DNA of 64,000 bases from Halichondria panicea (GCF_963675165.1 NC_087377.1:14504198-14568197), one strand, 5' to 3'; counted from the stretch's first letter, positions 36,001-47,400 are shown. Notes: generated by a model from the letters alone, not told the origin. Translations and numbers: made by a program.

Positions 36001-37586
36001 CGTTCTCGAGTTATGCCTAGTTTTTGCTTACTTGGAATGCCATTGCAGCCTTTTCAGAAGAGCACGTAGCCAAACTTGTTTACCGAGTGTTGCTACTCTA
36101 CTTAGTAGTTAGCTCTGCACTAGAACGCTAGCTATTGGTAGCTGCAAGAGTGAGAAGAGAGCTGCAAGGCTCTGCTGATGGCAGCCACTTGAACTTTGGC
36201 ATCGATCGTTTTTAACAACAATCATGGTCGATCCTTATCCACTCTTTGAGTTGCATGCCATGCATATGCAAATTAAAAAATGTTCATCATATGTAATCTG
36301 CTTTATGTTATGTAGCTTTTGCATCTCCACCGACGCATCAGCACCTGCGGTGCTTTCATTAGCATAGTTTTTCCTTTGATCTTTGTACAAAAAAACTACA
36401 AATATACGTATATATGTCTCACTAATTTGTATACTACAGTTTTGAGACAAACGGCACCTCATATATTAGTCAGCTGATGCCCCAATAACAATTTATTTAC
36501 CAGATTGCACGTGCACAATCATGCATGCATGCTGATTGTTTCCTGTAAGTATATAATACAGCACTCACTATAATAATATCCTGCTGCATGCATGAACATT
36601 CTCCCCTTCTTTCGTACTATATCCTCTACTTTCCCTTTCTTTGATTCCCCACTATATATACCTCTCTTCCTTTTTCTTCGCCATAATTACTATTTTGCTA
36701 TAAATATTATGTACATGGCAATTCGTGCCACAAGCAGTTTATTGGCCCGGTATAGTAGATTGTGGTCAAGGGCCTTTACATAGCCATGTAATAACTAATT
36801 TATTGCCTTGAAAACCATTTTATGCATATAGAAACCAGCATAGAAACCAGCATAGAAACCTAGATGTTAAGGTAATTTGCAGGTAGTTTAATTTTTGTTC
36901 CGTTTTTGGTGGCTGGATTTACAATATTGTATAGTAAGTGCATCGCATATAATTATGCTGTCTAGTAAATTTACAACAGGAACCACAACCGTGCATGTGT
37001 CTCATTCATGTGTCACTATATAAAAGCAATGATTTGAAGTATTGGGTGGTGGGTGGGCGTGGTCTCAAAAAGGTCAATTTACCCCAGTGCATGCAACATA
37101 CCATAATTATATTGGCCCTATACAATATATACCATATATACTGGCACTGCTATTCGTTTGATCCCAGAGGTCAAAAGGCAACAAACTTTCATACATAATT
37201 ATACAGCATATATACATGTGTATTATAATTATAGTGTTTCATTATTATAGTTGTTGAACTTCAGTATATCAGTGCATGCATGCAAGCATGTATACTAACA
37301 TGCTATGCAGGATCTACATGAAGAGCATGCAGGTAGTGCAAATGTGTCCAATCTTATTGAAGATTTCGAAAGCAGAGGAGGAGGTATATGACAGATTGCT
37401 AAAAAAGAACATGCACTAATCGCGAAAAACATGTGACTGATTAGTAGACTATTATAGTATCGATTCATTTATTAGGAATCCGTGCAAATAATTATTATTG
37501 TATGATATTGCCATGCATGTTGATGTTATTAGGCCACTGTTAGTTGCATACTTGTTTCAGATGAGAACACTAGCTCAACCCGATGA
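30631..37586 (+). CDS. Gene C: Ig-FN3 type receptor related to gene B
   Basis: About 461 aa plus a missing start. Exons: 30631-30706 (signal part, LDIVLGGLCILPFLSTGIQ; start codon probably in an upstream exon), 30767-31230, 31284-31509, 31846-32139, 32354-32469, 33688-33798, 37311-37383, 37561-37586. GT..AG borders and phases agree throughout. The Ig-like domain reads LVGEHCPGTIRLFCEGVDLT, WRYNG, INCGDPG. The FN3-like domain is split at VSWIKL. A third domain has NCPSLRTQCVS and NTTCSVSYG. TM: APTVIILILLFIIGVVVFCC. The tail (HAEMYTCNCEKDDHKTEISK ... DENTSSTR) is acidic and lacks ITIM or Death domains. Intron 6 (33799-37310) is 3.5 kb and filled with repeats. Confidence 0.8.
32868..33515 (+). 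repeat. TTATGCCTCGG interspersed repeat, copy 2, with GT microsatellite
   Basis: Begins TTATGCCTCGGTGCGCATGC, GCAAGCGAGGTATA, then about 100 bp of GT repeats (32908-33009), and ends CATCTCCACCGAGGCATCAG then CTGCGGTGCTTTCATT. Intron 5 of gene C. The VCVC/THTH open frames are repeat products. 33525-33630 is a decayed relative of the CAGTGGAACCTCT MITE type. Confidence 0.8.
34012..34855. mobile_element. Inverted-repeat element interrupted by a hAT-like MITE
   Basis: Arms of about 200 bp (34012-34210 and 34661-34855) are inverted copies (AAAGTGAGGGTATTAAT / ATTAATACCC; GCCACATGGTCA / TGACTATGTGGC; CTCGAAGAAGGG / CCCTTCTTCGAG). The centre contains 34226-34485, with ends CAGTGGCGGATCCAG and CTTGGATCTACCACTG and a long T-run, i.e. 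a hAT-like MITE inside the loop. Confidence 0.7.
34985..35345 (-). repeat. Uninterrupted copy of the repeat split at 6475-10232
   Basis: Reverse complement of 10233-10440 and 6405-6474 read continuously: AAGCGGCAAGTACCTCGGTT, CAGGGATACATTACTC, GTTCGAAGTTCCATTGTTTA. It serves as the empty-site version of the nested insertion. Upstream, 34905-34985 has an inverted pair (GAGTGCTCTA-type / TAGAGCACGAG). Confidence 0.75.
35346..35519. mobile_element. 174-bp near-perfect palindromic MITE, mariner-like
   Basis: TACACAGTAAAAACAGATTC and the following ~65 bp reappear inverted, ending GAATCTGTTTTTACTGTGTA. TA at both tips fits Tc1/mariner-type target use (established knowledge). The arms look identical apart from the central few bases. 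Confidence 0.9.
35821..36370 (+). repeat. TTATGCCTCGG interspersed repeat, copy 3
   Basis: TTATGCCTCGGTGCACATGC, a short GTCT run, TTTTAATTCGTGGATTTGC, GCAAGAGTGAGAAGAGAGCT, ending GCATCTCCACCGACGCATCA and GCGGTGCTTTCATTA. It lies in intron 6 of gene C. 36371-37310 shows no feature beyond AT-rich sequence and GAAACCAGCATA direct repeats near 36829. Confidence 0.8.
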
Positions 37587-37589
37587 GGG

Positions 37590-38155
37590 AGGGAGGTCTT
37601 CATTATCCATTATCCCATTTTTTGATGACGTCATATCTTGTTTTTTTAAGTGACGAAAATACACAAAAGGACGGAGTCTGAACATAAAAATAGACAAAAA
37701 TTTTTTTACGCACTGGCTTTTTGGTGCACAACGCAACTTGCACATGGCACATGGTAAAATAATGCAATGTCGGCAAACAAAAGGACTTTGACCTCAAATA
37801 ATGGCTAACATCAGCAATAATGACTTAATTGAGGAGGTGAGCAAAACCGAGGAGGGAGGTTGATCTGAAACAAGTATGCAACTAACAGTGGCCTTATTGA
37901 ATCTAAAGGCGTGCAGATAACGATCCATTAATTATAAGCCTTTAAATTATTATTATGGTCAAATACAAGACGTGCATGACTGAGACAAATTCTGTGCACG
38001 TGGGTGACCATAGTACAAAAGGATAATAATTATTACTAATAATAAATTTACTATTGAATCCACCCACACGCAAATGGTGGTTACCAGCTAGGCCCTCTGT
38101 GAGCGGGGCTGGGATCGAGGCTAGTAATTCTATTAATATTAATAGGTATAATTAT
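37590..38155. other. Gene-free stretch downstream of gene C
   Basis: 37540-37600 and 37840-37890 contain inverted sequences (AGGCCACTGTTAGTTGCATA at about 37531 and TATGCAACTAACAGTGGCCT at about 37875), so 37531-37894 is probably a MITE that includes the last exon of gene C in its left arm region. 38095-38125 (GCTGGGATCGAGGCTAG) is a TAGCCTCG right end. Confidence 0.55.
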
Positions 38156-38157
38156 TA

Positions 38158-38700
38158 GGGAACTTATACCATTCCAGACAAGATGACATATCACACTCTC
38201 TCTCCGTCCAACCACTTAATTTGATCTTTGACCTTATCCGATATCATAGCATAGATCCTATACATTAATACGTGCAACAGGTGATCGAGAGAGTCTTCAG
38301 CGTTAGCTGCAGTATCATTAGAAAACGACTCGAAGGTGATCTCTCGTTCGATTTCGAGTAGTTCCACGAGAAGGATGGTGTGGTGTGTGATGGGGGCGTG
38401 TGAGGGTGTGATGGAGTACAGTGGAACCTCTGTTAACAACCACCTCCGAATAAGGCCAGTTGCTATATAACGGCCAGGCACCCAGATCCCAAATGAACAG
38501 TTTGTGTTCAAAACAACCTCTCAACAATTAAAGGCCACCTCTGTATAAAGGCCAAAACATTGTTCCCCAAAGGTGTCTGTTATATAGAGGGGTTTTACTG
38601 TAGATGCATGGTTTTTGCATGTACTGCATGGGTGAGAGAGAACAGTATCAGTGGACGACCATCACCTGTAGCTGCAAGGAAGAAGGGAGTGATACCGAGT
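38158..38700 (-). pseudogene. Fragment of a gene F-like FN3 exon, split by a MITE
   Basis: The minus strand reads TPSHAPITHHTILLVELLEI then EREITFESFSNDT, nearly the same as gene F exon 3 (TPSHAPITHYTILLVELLEI). The downstream part has lost the VYGVNDIGEG region and is out of frame. The upstream part (GTGTCAGTGGACGACCATCA-like, about 38645) is separated by the MITE at 38417-38592. No other exons follow, so this is a dead fragment. Confidence 0.75.
38417..38592. mobile_element. MITE with TACAGTGGAACCTCT ends
   Basis: The left end TACAGTGGAACCTCTGTTAA and right end AGAGGGGTTTTACTGTA are flanked by TA and lie inside the FN3 pseudo-exon. Partial relatives are at 33553-33625 and 43486-43577. This end type is common in Tc1/mariner-derived MITEs. 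Confidence 0.7.
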
Positions 38701-38889
38701 GCCTGGAGGTATAGCTATACTGTGCGACTATTTTTGTTGGTGCAAATTTTGAATGAACCACCAAGTTATATATTTCGTATAATAATTTTCTGTTATCTTT
38801 TCAAATTAATACTCTAAAATGAAACATACGAATATTTTTACCGCACGAAAACAACCCGCTATACACGGTATCTAGCCATCAGTTATGGT

Positions 38890-39125
38890 GGTCCTACTGA
38901 TCCATACGCTTGGTTAATGTTCAGTTCCATCTCCTCTTTGGGTGACACCTCCTCATAAACAGGACCAGCTGATGCAGTGGTTCCTACATTGGCTTGTCCT
39001 TCAGCTGCCGGGGAGTACACTGCCTACTTACATATGATCCAGTATGTCAATAGAGCACCACAAGCACAACCAGAAACCATTGCCACAAAAAATTTTACAA
39101 TTGTGCATATCACAGCTGTTCGCAG
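38890..39125 (-). pseudogene. Copy of the gene E TM and tail exon
   Basis: The minus strand reads GCACGALLTYWII, then a TAG in the position after CK, then AAEGQANVGTTASAGPVYEE and VSPKEEMELNINQAYG. It matches the last exon of gene E (GCVCGALLMYWVM ... PVYEEVSPKEEIELNANQAY) but has an in-frame stop and no neighbouring ectodomain exons. Confidence 0.7.
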
Positions 39126-39129
39126 ATAT

Positions 39130-39870
39130 CGCAGTTGACACTAGTCACACTTTGTTCAATAACAGTAGTAGACAACAGAAACAGCATAACACTCATAACC
39201 TAATCATAACCTAGCTTGCACAGAACTCAAGAACTTATATACAGAACACATATAACTCTAGAATGTTCTACCTAGTTCTCTAATGTCAAAGTTCAGCAGC
39301 AGCTACAGTTCTAGAACTAACATTAACTAGAATAATCTAGATGTACAGTCTAAGTGAAGAGTTCACCTAATCACTACACTTGTGGTTTACCACTTGATCA
39401 ATTACTTCCTCTAACAACAGCAACTTCATTGATGCTCAGAGAAACCTTTTTGGAATCTGTGAAATCATGATCAAAACAAACTGGTCGATGGAGATTGCTT
39501 CATTCCAGTCAATATACCTAATGATTATTATTATGCTTACAAGTTGCTCCCTGAAAACGAAAACATACGGTAACAGTAAACAATACATAAATATCGCATC
39601 CTATATGTAAACCACCGGACTGGTATTTAGCTAAATCAAACTGTTGAGTAAACATTGTATGGCTCAATGAATGGTTCATACCCGGAATCTTTACAGCCAG
39701 ATAATTAATCGGTGATTTAAATCCAGCACATAATTATATAGCAGGCTTTTAGGGAATCCTAGAGCCTCACGCATGCATGTTAGGCCATGTAACAGCAATT
39801 AAACTGTTGCCATTCTATATAGTACTAAATAAAGCATCGTTTTTTAATAATTCCGTTTTCGAGGCTATAA
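39130..39870. other. Gene-free stretch
   Basis: A clustering of TCTAGAA/CTAGAAC motifs lies around 39240-39360; otherwise AT-rich sequence without recognised exons. Confidence 0.35.
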
Positions 39871-39872
39871 GG

Positions 39873-41680
39873 GCTAGCCTCGTCGATCCCCAGGCCGAGT
39901 TATCTCTAAAATAACGCTAGGTCGCCAACTAGACCTGGTAAAGATATCATATGGGTATGGTTCAATTCGTTCAGATTCAATGATTTTCCGTAAAAGCTGC
40001 AGCCGTAATCATAAAAATAGCTCCGTGTTACAAATTATTTCTTGAAGAAAGCTAAGCTAGTTTAATAGCTATATATAGGTATTAGATCTAGGTGCATGGT
40101 AGCTATCGAGTTGTGTCAAACAAGAAGGCCTCCCTCATTAATGAGCATCAGGTCCAAGGTGTGTGTGAAGGAAGGAACATTTTGTGTGATTCCCTATTAG
40201 TAGATGCATGTGCTAACAATGAACTTGGAAGCCTTAGTTCGATCTACTGGATATAGATAGCATTGTCATTCTCTAGCTGTATTTTCAAATACACACTAAT
40301 TTACTATCGCTATAATTATAGACACTCCCATAATTATGCAATCTTTACCATGCAGGCCTATATCAGGAGTACATGAATAGGAGTAAGCAACTACTACACT
40401 GTAAAAAATGATTGAAAAAAAGTGCGGTGGACACACTAAAACCGTCGCATATAGCACGCTTTTTTGAAAAAGTGTGCTATATGCGACGGTTTTAGTGTGC
40501 TCACCGCACTTTTTTTTTTACAGTGTATGTACACCATATAAATTCGTTATTATCTCACTACGTCACAAACACTTGTAGTAGTGTAAACTGTGGTTACTTT
40601 GTGTACACATGACCATGTATGGCTGCATGCTAGGCTCACTTAGAAATTGTCAACAAGAGTGCAAGTGCATGTGCAGGCTAGGCTGAAACTATATACAAGA
40701 CTTAGAGAATAACATAGATAAGATCTACTCAGCTAATATCATCTAGAGAATGCTTAACCTTAGAAAAAGACGGAATTGGCTGTTCACCATGAAATTGGTA
40801 ACTAATCTTTGCTGAATAACATGTTTGATGCAATGCGAAGCAGTTAGCATTGTGTGTGGTGCCGGATTACCGTGTATAGAGAGAACTAAACTAGAGGTGT
40901 GACAAGCTGCTAAAGTTGCTCCATCTCTTACTTGCAATGTCATGGAATATTGCAAGTTGTGTATCTGAGGAAAACAACGTCAACCTTGAGAGACACAGCA
41001 GTAACAAGGGATGCCCATGCACTAAAAGTAGGAGTTTCTTCATAGTCTGAGTCGATTACTTGTGAGTCTTTTGAGAGCTTTATTTCTACCCCAGATGCAA
41101 TGTAACGTAGGAAATCGTACCACTGAATGAAAATTTAAGTATGCATCTTTTCCTTTACACTTGATGTAAAATTGTTTGTATTGATTGCACAGGCAGTCTG
41201 CAAGCTTCACCAAGCCATCATCCTGTTCCTTAGAGATTATATTAAAAACCTGTTTTCTCCAGGGTACATCTCTAGTTGTGGTAGCTTCTCTACTTCTTCA
41301 GTTAATTTTCTCACCAATGCTAGATTATTTTATTCAGTAGCAAGCTTTTGGCAACTTCTATCACAGTTGCTTTGCTGTGTTCATGTTTCTTTGCTTTTCT
41401 TCATTTTGCAAGAGCTAGCCACCTGGACCTATTCTACCAAGTGTGCTTGCACAATGCATGTAATTAACCACACTGTTTTGATTGTGGTTGTAGGCCACTT
41501 GAGATGTGGGCGTTTTACACATGTAGTATGACGTGGCATGACACAGTGAGATAACAACACGTTTGTATGGGCTGTATAGTAGTTGCTTACTCCTATTCAT
41601 GTACTCCTGCCTATATATAGTTGCATAGTGGGCGACCTAGCGTTATTTAAGAGAGAACTCGGCCTAGGATCCGAGTTTAT
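39873..41680. mobile_element. 1.8-kb TAGCCTCG-family element with a nested inverted-repeat element
   Basis: Left TAGCCTCGTCGATCCCCAGG, GCCGAGTTATCTC and AACGCTAGGTCGCC face the inverse GGCGACCTAGCGTTATTTAA and GAGAACTCGGCCTAGGATCC on the right. Inside, GGAGTACATGAATAGGAGTA at about 40369 and TACTCCTATTCATGTACTCC at about 41589 are the arms of another element (about 40358-41615). An open frame at 41172-41531 has hydrophobic stretches but no known domain. Confidence 0.6.
40395..40527. mobile_element. 133-bp palindromic MITE, mariner-like
   Basis: TACACTGTAAAAAATG ... AAAGTGCGGTG-GACACACTA, then AAACCGTCGCATATAGCAC, mirrored to TTTTTACAGTGTA. TA at both tips. A half copy lies near 29724-29760. 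Confidence 0.85.
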
Positions 41681-41755
41681 TTGCACAAGAGTTCGTATAC
41701 AAATTGTAGCTTAATCTTACCAATATCTGATTCTTTTCTGCATATCAGCTCAAAT

Positions 41756-42005
41756 GGAATGTTGCTCCATGTTCCATCCTCTCAAATCCATAATTATGCT
41801 CTGCTAGCAGCGATACTTATTGTCAATGATCAAATGCCTCCAAACACATACATCTTTAGAATGTCCACCCCTTGAGGCGCCTCCTATTGGCCGTTTTATT
41901 GATTACGAGTACACAAACAGGACCTCTCTCACTGGCACAGTGGTGACCTATCATTGTGATAGGGGGCTGTTCCCAAATGATATCAAAAGTACCACTTGTA
42001 GTATA
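41756..42005 (+). pseudogene. Rearranged copy of gene E Sushi-2 exon
   Basis: 41850-42002 reads ECPPLEAPPIGRFIDYEYTN then RTSLTGTVVTYHCDRG and FPNDIKSTTC, after the same TTTAG acceptor as gene E exon 4. The exon's 3' end (GAATGTTGCTCCATGTTCCA) is not downstream but at about 41757-41783, in inverted orientation. The domain lacks its last Cys in frame. Confidence 0.75.
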
Positions 42006-42540
42006 AAAAAAAATCAATTTGGATATTACAGTGGCGTGTCATCAGTTCACTAACCTTTATATAGCCATTTTGATATGTACTCAGGCATTGTGGTTTATGT
42101 GAAATTCAGGCAATAAATAGATTGCCTGAAAGATCAAAGGATTTACTTAAGATGCATCATTTTCATAACACCGAATCGCAATTTTGTAACATAGCTACAC
42201 GAGGCAATATATAGTGACCTGCATGCTCTGTCTTTATTGCCTCTGGTATGCAATATTCTCAATTATTCATTTTATTTGGGTGCCTTTATAATTATTTTGA
42301 CTTTAATTGTATAATGCTGTCCTGTGGATTAATAATGCATTGTGTGAATATGTACTTATATGTATGTACTTAACATGTACTTAACATGTATGCTTGTATA
42401 CAATACACTTGTCCTGTGAGAAGCGAGTATATAACTCTTGATGTATAATTAATGGCCGTGGAAAAGCTAAACTTTGATATTAGTTTCAGAGGTCAGTGAA
42501 GAGGTAATATCGAATATCTCATAATCATTACACACTAGCC

Positions 42541-42770
42541 ATGATCAGGTACAGTCCATGCATACGCCTGGTTAGTATTCAGTTCAACTCTTCTTTGGGT
42601 GATACCTCCTCATAAACAGGAACAGCTGATGCAGTGGGACGGGACGTTAGCTTGTCTTCAGCTTCCGGCGATAAAAACGCCTTCTTCGCATGAGCCAGTA
42701 CATCGATCAAGAGAGCACCATAAACACAACCGGAAACCGCATTAATTGCCATTTCGTTTGCCTGCATGGT
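42541..42770 (-). pseudogene. Second decayed copy of the gene E TM and tail exon
   Basis: The minus strand reads VSGCVYGALLIDVLAHAKKA, EDKLTSRPTASA, VPVYEEVSPKEELN and then stops. The matching gene E tail reads PKEEIELNANQAY; the missing bases shift the frame so that the NQAY part is lost. 42006-42540 shows no gene. Confidence 0.7.
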
Positions 42771-42859
42771 TTGTGTTCAATAGTTAAATCCATTTCCTGG
42801 ATGGTCATGCTGTATTGAGGATTGATATATAGACATGCCGTGTGATCAGTGTATATGCA

Positions 42860-44120
42860 CAGTGCAGGGGTGACGTATAGTTCCACCTGTTTAATATATC
42901 CTGGACGGTTCCATCCATACCAACTACATGCAATAAATCGAAACGTTTCATTATTTTTGCAATGTTCTGAAAACGTTTTCAAGTATCAAAACAACTTTAT
43001 TCAAGGCTGCATGGAGCATTACTATGACTGTCCATGCAGAATAGATGTGGTCAACACATTACTATTGATTCCTTATAGCTTCTTGAACTAGAAATAGGGT
43101 CCATACAGACAATACATGTATACTATCTATAATTCCTTGATATGACTATGATTAGACACTAGTAGATAAGATCTACATGGGAAGTACATGGGAAAAGTGC
43201 CTCAGAGCAGGTATACTATGGGACTTAGTATACCTGCAACTTACTTAGTGTACCTAGTATTCTGTTGCCAAGTAATTGTATTGTATAGTCAAGCATCGAG
43301 GGCAAGGTTTGGGCATGCGCACTAGTATCTAAATGAGTTAGACACTGTTTTGTCGATGTCCATGTGATTTAGAAGCCCTCAGCCACTTGTAGTACCCTCG
43401 CTACGCTCGGGATACTAAATTAGTGCCTTTGGACTTCTAAATCCCATAGAAACCTCCAAAACAGTGTCTAACTATTATATAGTAATTTGAAGGAACCTCC
43501 CACCAGAGGACAACCTCCGAAAAGAGGACAAAAGCTCTGCTCCCAAAGTGTCCTTTATTCGGAGGTTCCACTGTACGTCATGCATGTGAAACTCACAGGC
43601 CATTCCTATAGTATCAACTTGCTGAATTAAATCAAAGATAAATAGTAAAGCATTCAACTTTCTGTGTACTTAGACAGTGACTTCGATCCGTGCCATAGCT
43701 AGTGTTCTTTATGTTTTATAGAGAGGTTGAATGTTCTCTAGTGGGAGGGTCCATTATGGTTCAACTGTATATGCATGGGTGGACATTTTAACCGAAAATA
43801 CATTGACCATGGACAACAGCAACAACTGTAGTCTCGTGAATCTCATTTAGCAAACAAAGGGATATTTCTAAGTTTGCGTAATAAAAATAATTCTCAATCT
43901 CTCCAGCTGCACATAATTATAATACATCTCATGCAAAATGACTGGTATACTGCTATACTCAGGTGTCTATATAGTATACATACCCTTTACTACTGGTATA
44001 TAATTGCATACAATTATATATTTCTTGCAAGGTGTGCTGGTGACAGTGGTTCTATAGTATTAGTCAGACATGGAGAAACTAACTGTAGACAAATTGGGAT
44101 TGAGAACTATTTATATATAA
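42860..44120 (+). pseudogene. Decayed copy of gene D exons
   Basis: 42890-43060 reads YQLHAINRNVSLF and CRIDVVNT-like pieces matching gene D exon 4 (YELHAIGRNASFENRVFHVL). 43895-44110 (TTCTCAATCTCTCCAGCT, GTGTGCTGGTGACAGTGG, AGTCAGACATGGAGAA) matches the gene D terminal exon and its 3' flank. Frames are broken. 43315-43480 contains a repeat (CAGCCACTTGTAGTACCCTC, TTCTAAATCCCAT) shared with 57.1-57.36 kb. Confidence 0.65.
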
Positions 44121-44276
44121 TTATGTGTTGTTAGTTAGAAACCAGAACAGTTGCATTAATCATTAATTATAGCTTTTGAAGATTACGTGGTTGGCACAAG
44201 TAGAGTAATATCAGTAGAAAATCAAAAAAGATGCTAGATCTTACACGGATCGATGTCCGATCATAGATATAATAGC

Positions 44277-44342
44277 CTCATTCCCAGGCCAATTTTTCTC
44301 TAGTGTTATTTTGAGACAACTTGGCCTGGGGGCGAGGCTATA
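44277..44342. mobile_element. 66-bp TAGCCTCG-type MITE
   Basis: TAGCCTCATTCCCAGGCCAA faces TTGGCCTGGGGGCGAGGCTA. It lies just upstream of the proposed first exon of gene D. Confidence 0.7.
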
Positions 44343-44413
44343 GGGTATACATATTATAATTATAATGTAGCCACGCCTGAGACGCCAAATTAAAAACCGC
44401 CAATTACTTTAAA

Positions 44414-47400
44414 ATGGCTCATCCGCCAAATACAATACCCGCCAAATGTTCCAGTTATCGTACAGTATATCCGTATGTTGGCGAGCTTGGTGGCGAGGTG
44501 AGTATCATGTCAGTGTGTCTGAATACTGTATGTACACATTTAGTTGGGTCCACAAAATGCATAATATAATTATAGTAGTATAGTGTCCCAATTGAGGATG
44601 ATTTAAAGTTGTTACCATGCATTTCCCCGTCCTATCACACTTACACCACTATAATGCTAATTATTACTTCCTTCTCTTCACTTTGTTTTCATGCAACTAA
44701 CCTTCTTGTAGTCTCCTTATCAAAATCTTTTACCGTGCTGCTCAGATCCCCAAAAATGTTTGTCATTCATATCCCATTAAGCAGTTTGTGTAACATGAAT
44801 AATAATAGAAACATGATCTGGATTCCTGGAAGTCATTATACACATCAGCACAAGTGTGTGTGATACGCTACGTTTCATGGGGGGGAGGAATTTCTAGGAA
44901 TTTCTATGTTTAGATATCAATAAAAGTCAAGATCATGTGCACAGATTAATGAATATATTATTAACTATACTATAGGACGTATATATAGTTATACTGACTG
45001 TTTAAATAAAGCTGCTAGCTTTTACTCAGTCTCCCAATCACATCTAATTCAAGCAAGACAGTCTATAAAAAAATTCTGTGTTTGCGTATACATGCATATA
45101 GATTCTTAATGCGTGCGTGTTCAATTACCATGAATGTGAGTTAATATAATATTGTATAGGTCTATATGCTTTATATATATATAATACTCATTGCAGTATC
45201 ACGTTCTACTATGTGCTCTGGTTTTCGTCGTAATTGGCAGGATAAGGATTGCGTTGGCTATTGGTAAGTATAATAGCAATAATTATAATTAGACATGTCT
45301 AAATCTGACATAGTTATACATGCAGAGTTAGTGATGGCATGTATAATTGCATGACATTAATTTTGTCTATACATTATAATTATAGTTATAATCTTCGATA
45401 GCCTCGACTCAAGTCCGCTTTACAGCGGCCTGGTATACCTTGTATGCGCATGCGCGAAATAATTCGTATATTTATCAGTATTACGCAAGTGATAAAATCG
45501 GACAAAGTACACAAAGGAAAAATACGTAAGACTGCGTGGTTGGTGGTAGAATGTTCAAGCCCACAATGGCAGCCACCAGAATATGCAGATTGTGCTGCAA
45601 CATTGTTACTTCTACTCGCTGCTCAGCTCTGTTCAGCAAAGAGTCTGTTCAAAGATGCCTTCCAGACAGACTTGGCAAACTGCTAGAGCTGCCAATTAGT
45701 GAGTGTGATGGGCTATCTTCATACATTTGTAGAGCTTGCACAAACAAATTCCAGTCTCTGGAGTCTAAACTTAAAGCCTTTAGAAGTATGGCTAAGTGTG
45801 GTTTTGAGCAGGGTCGAAATAAGGCTTCCATCTGTAGTCCTATGGTATCAGGTAGGAAGAGAACTAAAGACACCAGTGGGCTTGAAGCATCACCTCACAC
45901 AGTCCATGCTAGACCTCTAGCAAAACGTCTGACAGTAGGAGCACCTGGAAGAAGGCTTGCTTTCTCAACCAAGGAGGAACGTAGGTTGATTGCAACAAAT
46001 CATATATGTAGATGACAGGAATCATCTCTTTTTCATAGCGCACACAGACTGTCCTCGTCAGCCACCGCTGTTAGAGTTGACCAATCTCGAGCAGTTTTCT
46101 TCTGTTGACGGTATGTTAAACCACCTACAAATGAAATGAACGTAAATTAATATATAGTCATTAACTTAAAGGTTCAGAAGGTGTTGCAAGAGATATTTCC
46201 AAGCCTGGTTCGACTGAAACAGTTATGGTGAGGATAACAGATCTGATACTGTAAACACACCAAAATCACACTAATTAATTAAACAATATACAGATCACAG
46301 TGAGCTCACCCAGTACAGTGACTGCGGAAGTAGATGAAAGTCTCTAGAAATTACGCCAGGCACTGAATAGTGGCAACATTCAGTCTATTGCCAAGGCAGC
46401 ATTTTCTTGCCCTTCACTGAAGGACCAATTGGTAGAGGGTGTGGTGAAAATTCTTGACAACGAATGTTCCACTCTATGTCGTAACTCTGGGGAGTTTGTC
46501 TCTCTATTTCACCGGGTTCCAATTGACAATGTGGAAGCGTTATCATGGAAACAGGCTGTGTCTGAACTACAGCGAAAGTCTCCGATTCTATTTAGGCTTA
46601 TCCAGACGATCGTAGGACGTTCAGATCATAGGAACTTGCATAAACGCGGAGAGAGTCACTACCCTGGGATGTGTATGGCCACAGCAATTCTCTTGAAAGA
46701 GCGTAACACAAGAATGTGTGGTATTCAGTCGTTTCTGTCTCTCGTACTCTTCAACTGTAGAGTAAACAAAAAGGTTTGTACATGTACATGTACATGTATG
46801 ATGTGTGTCCACTACGTATTTTCAGATACAGGTATAATTATTATATCACAGAGAGGGATTGGAAACGGAAGTTACCTTGCCGCGTTAGGCCAGGGTTTAA
46901 TCGAGGCTACAAAATGTATGTATGATTGTAACGTTAGTAAAATCTAGACTAGATAGTGCCTGCAGTATACTCCCAACTGTCACCTGAGGAACGTATGGAT
47001 TGACACATGCAGTACACTGATAATTAAGTATTACCATTAGCTAGAAGCATACTCATAAAGATCTCAGAGCATGACACTCTTTGTAGCTATTTTGAAAAAC
47101 GTATTTTTTCCAAAGGATGCTCACCATTATAGAGGGCATGAGAATGCATGTTGTTTTAGGGGGGCTTTGAATGCATTAATTGCAGTGATCTTAATTCCAG
47201 AAACATCGTTTCCCCAAGTGCTGCACAACCGTACACAGATTTAAAAATTAATCAGTGTAACGCGATGCTACCTCCGTTTCCAATCCATCTCCTCTTATAT
47301 AATTATGATTACATTGAATTACTCACAGGTATACTCCAGGCTGAATCATCTTAGTGTCACTATCAGTTACTGTGCCGTGTTGAAGTTGGTCACGAAAATC

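Noticed and set aside
38190-38530. Independent FN3 gene at 38.2-38.5 kb
   Set aside because: Only one exon of the gene F type, split by a MITE and out of frame after the conserved part; called a pseudogene fragment.
41172-41531. 119-aa hydrophobic open frame as a membrane protein gene
   Set aside because: It lies inside nested inverted-repeat elements, has no recognisable family and no supporting splice structure.
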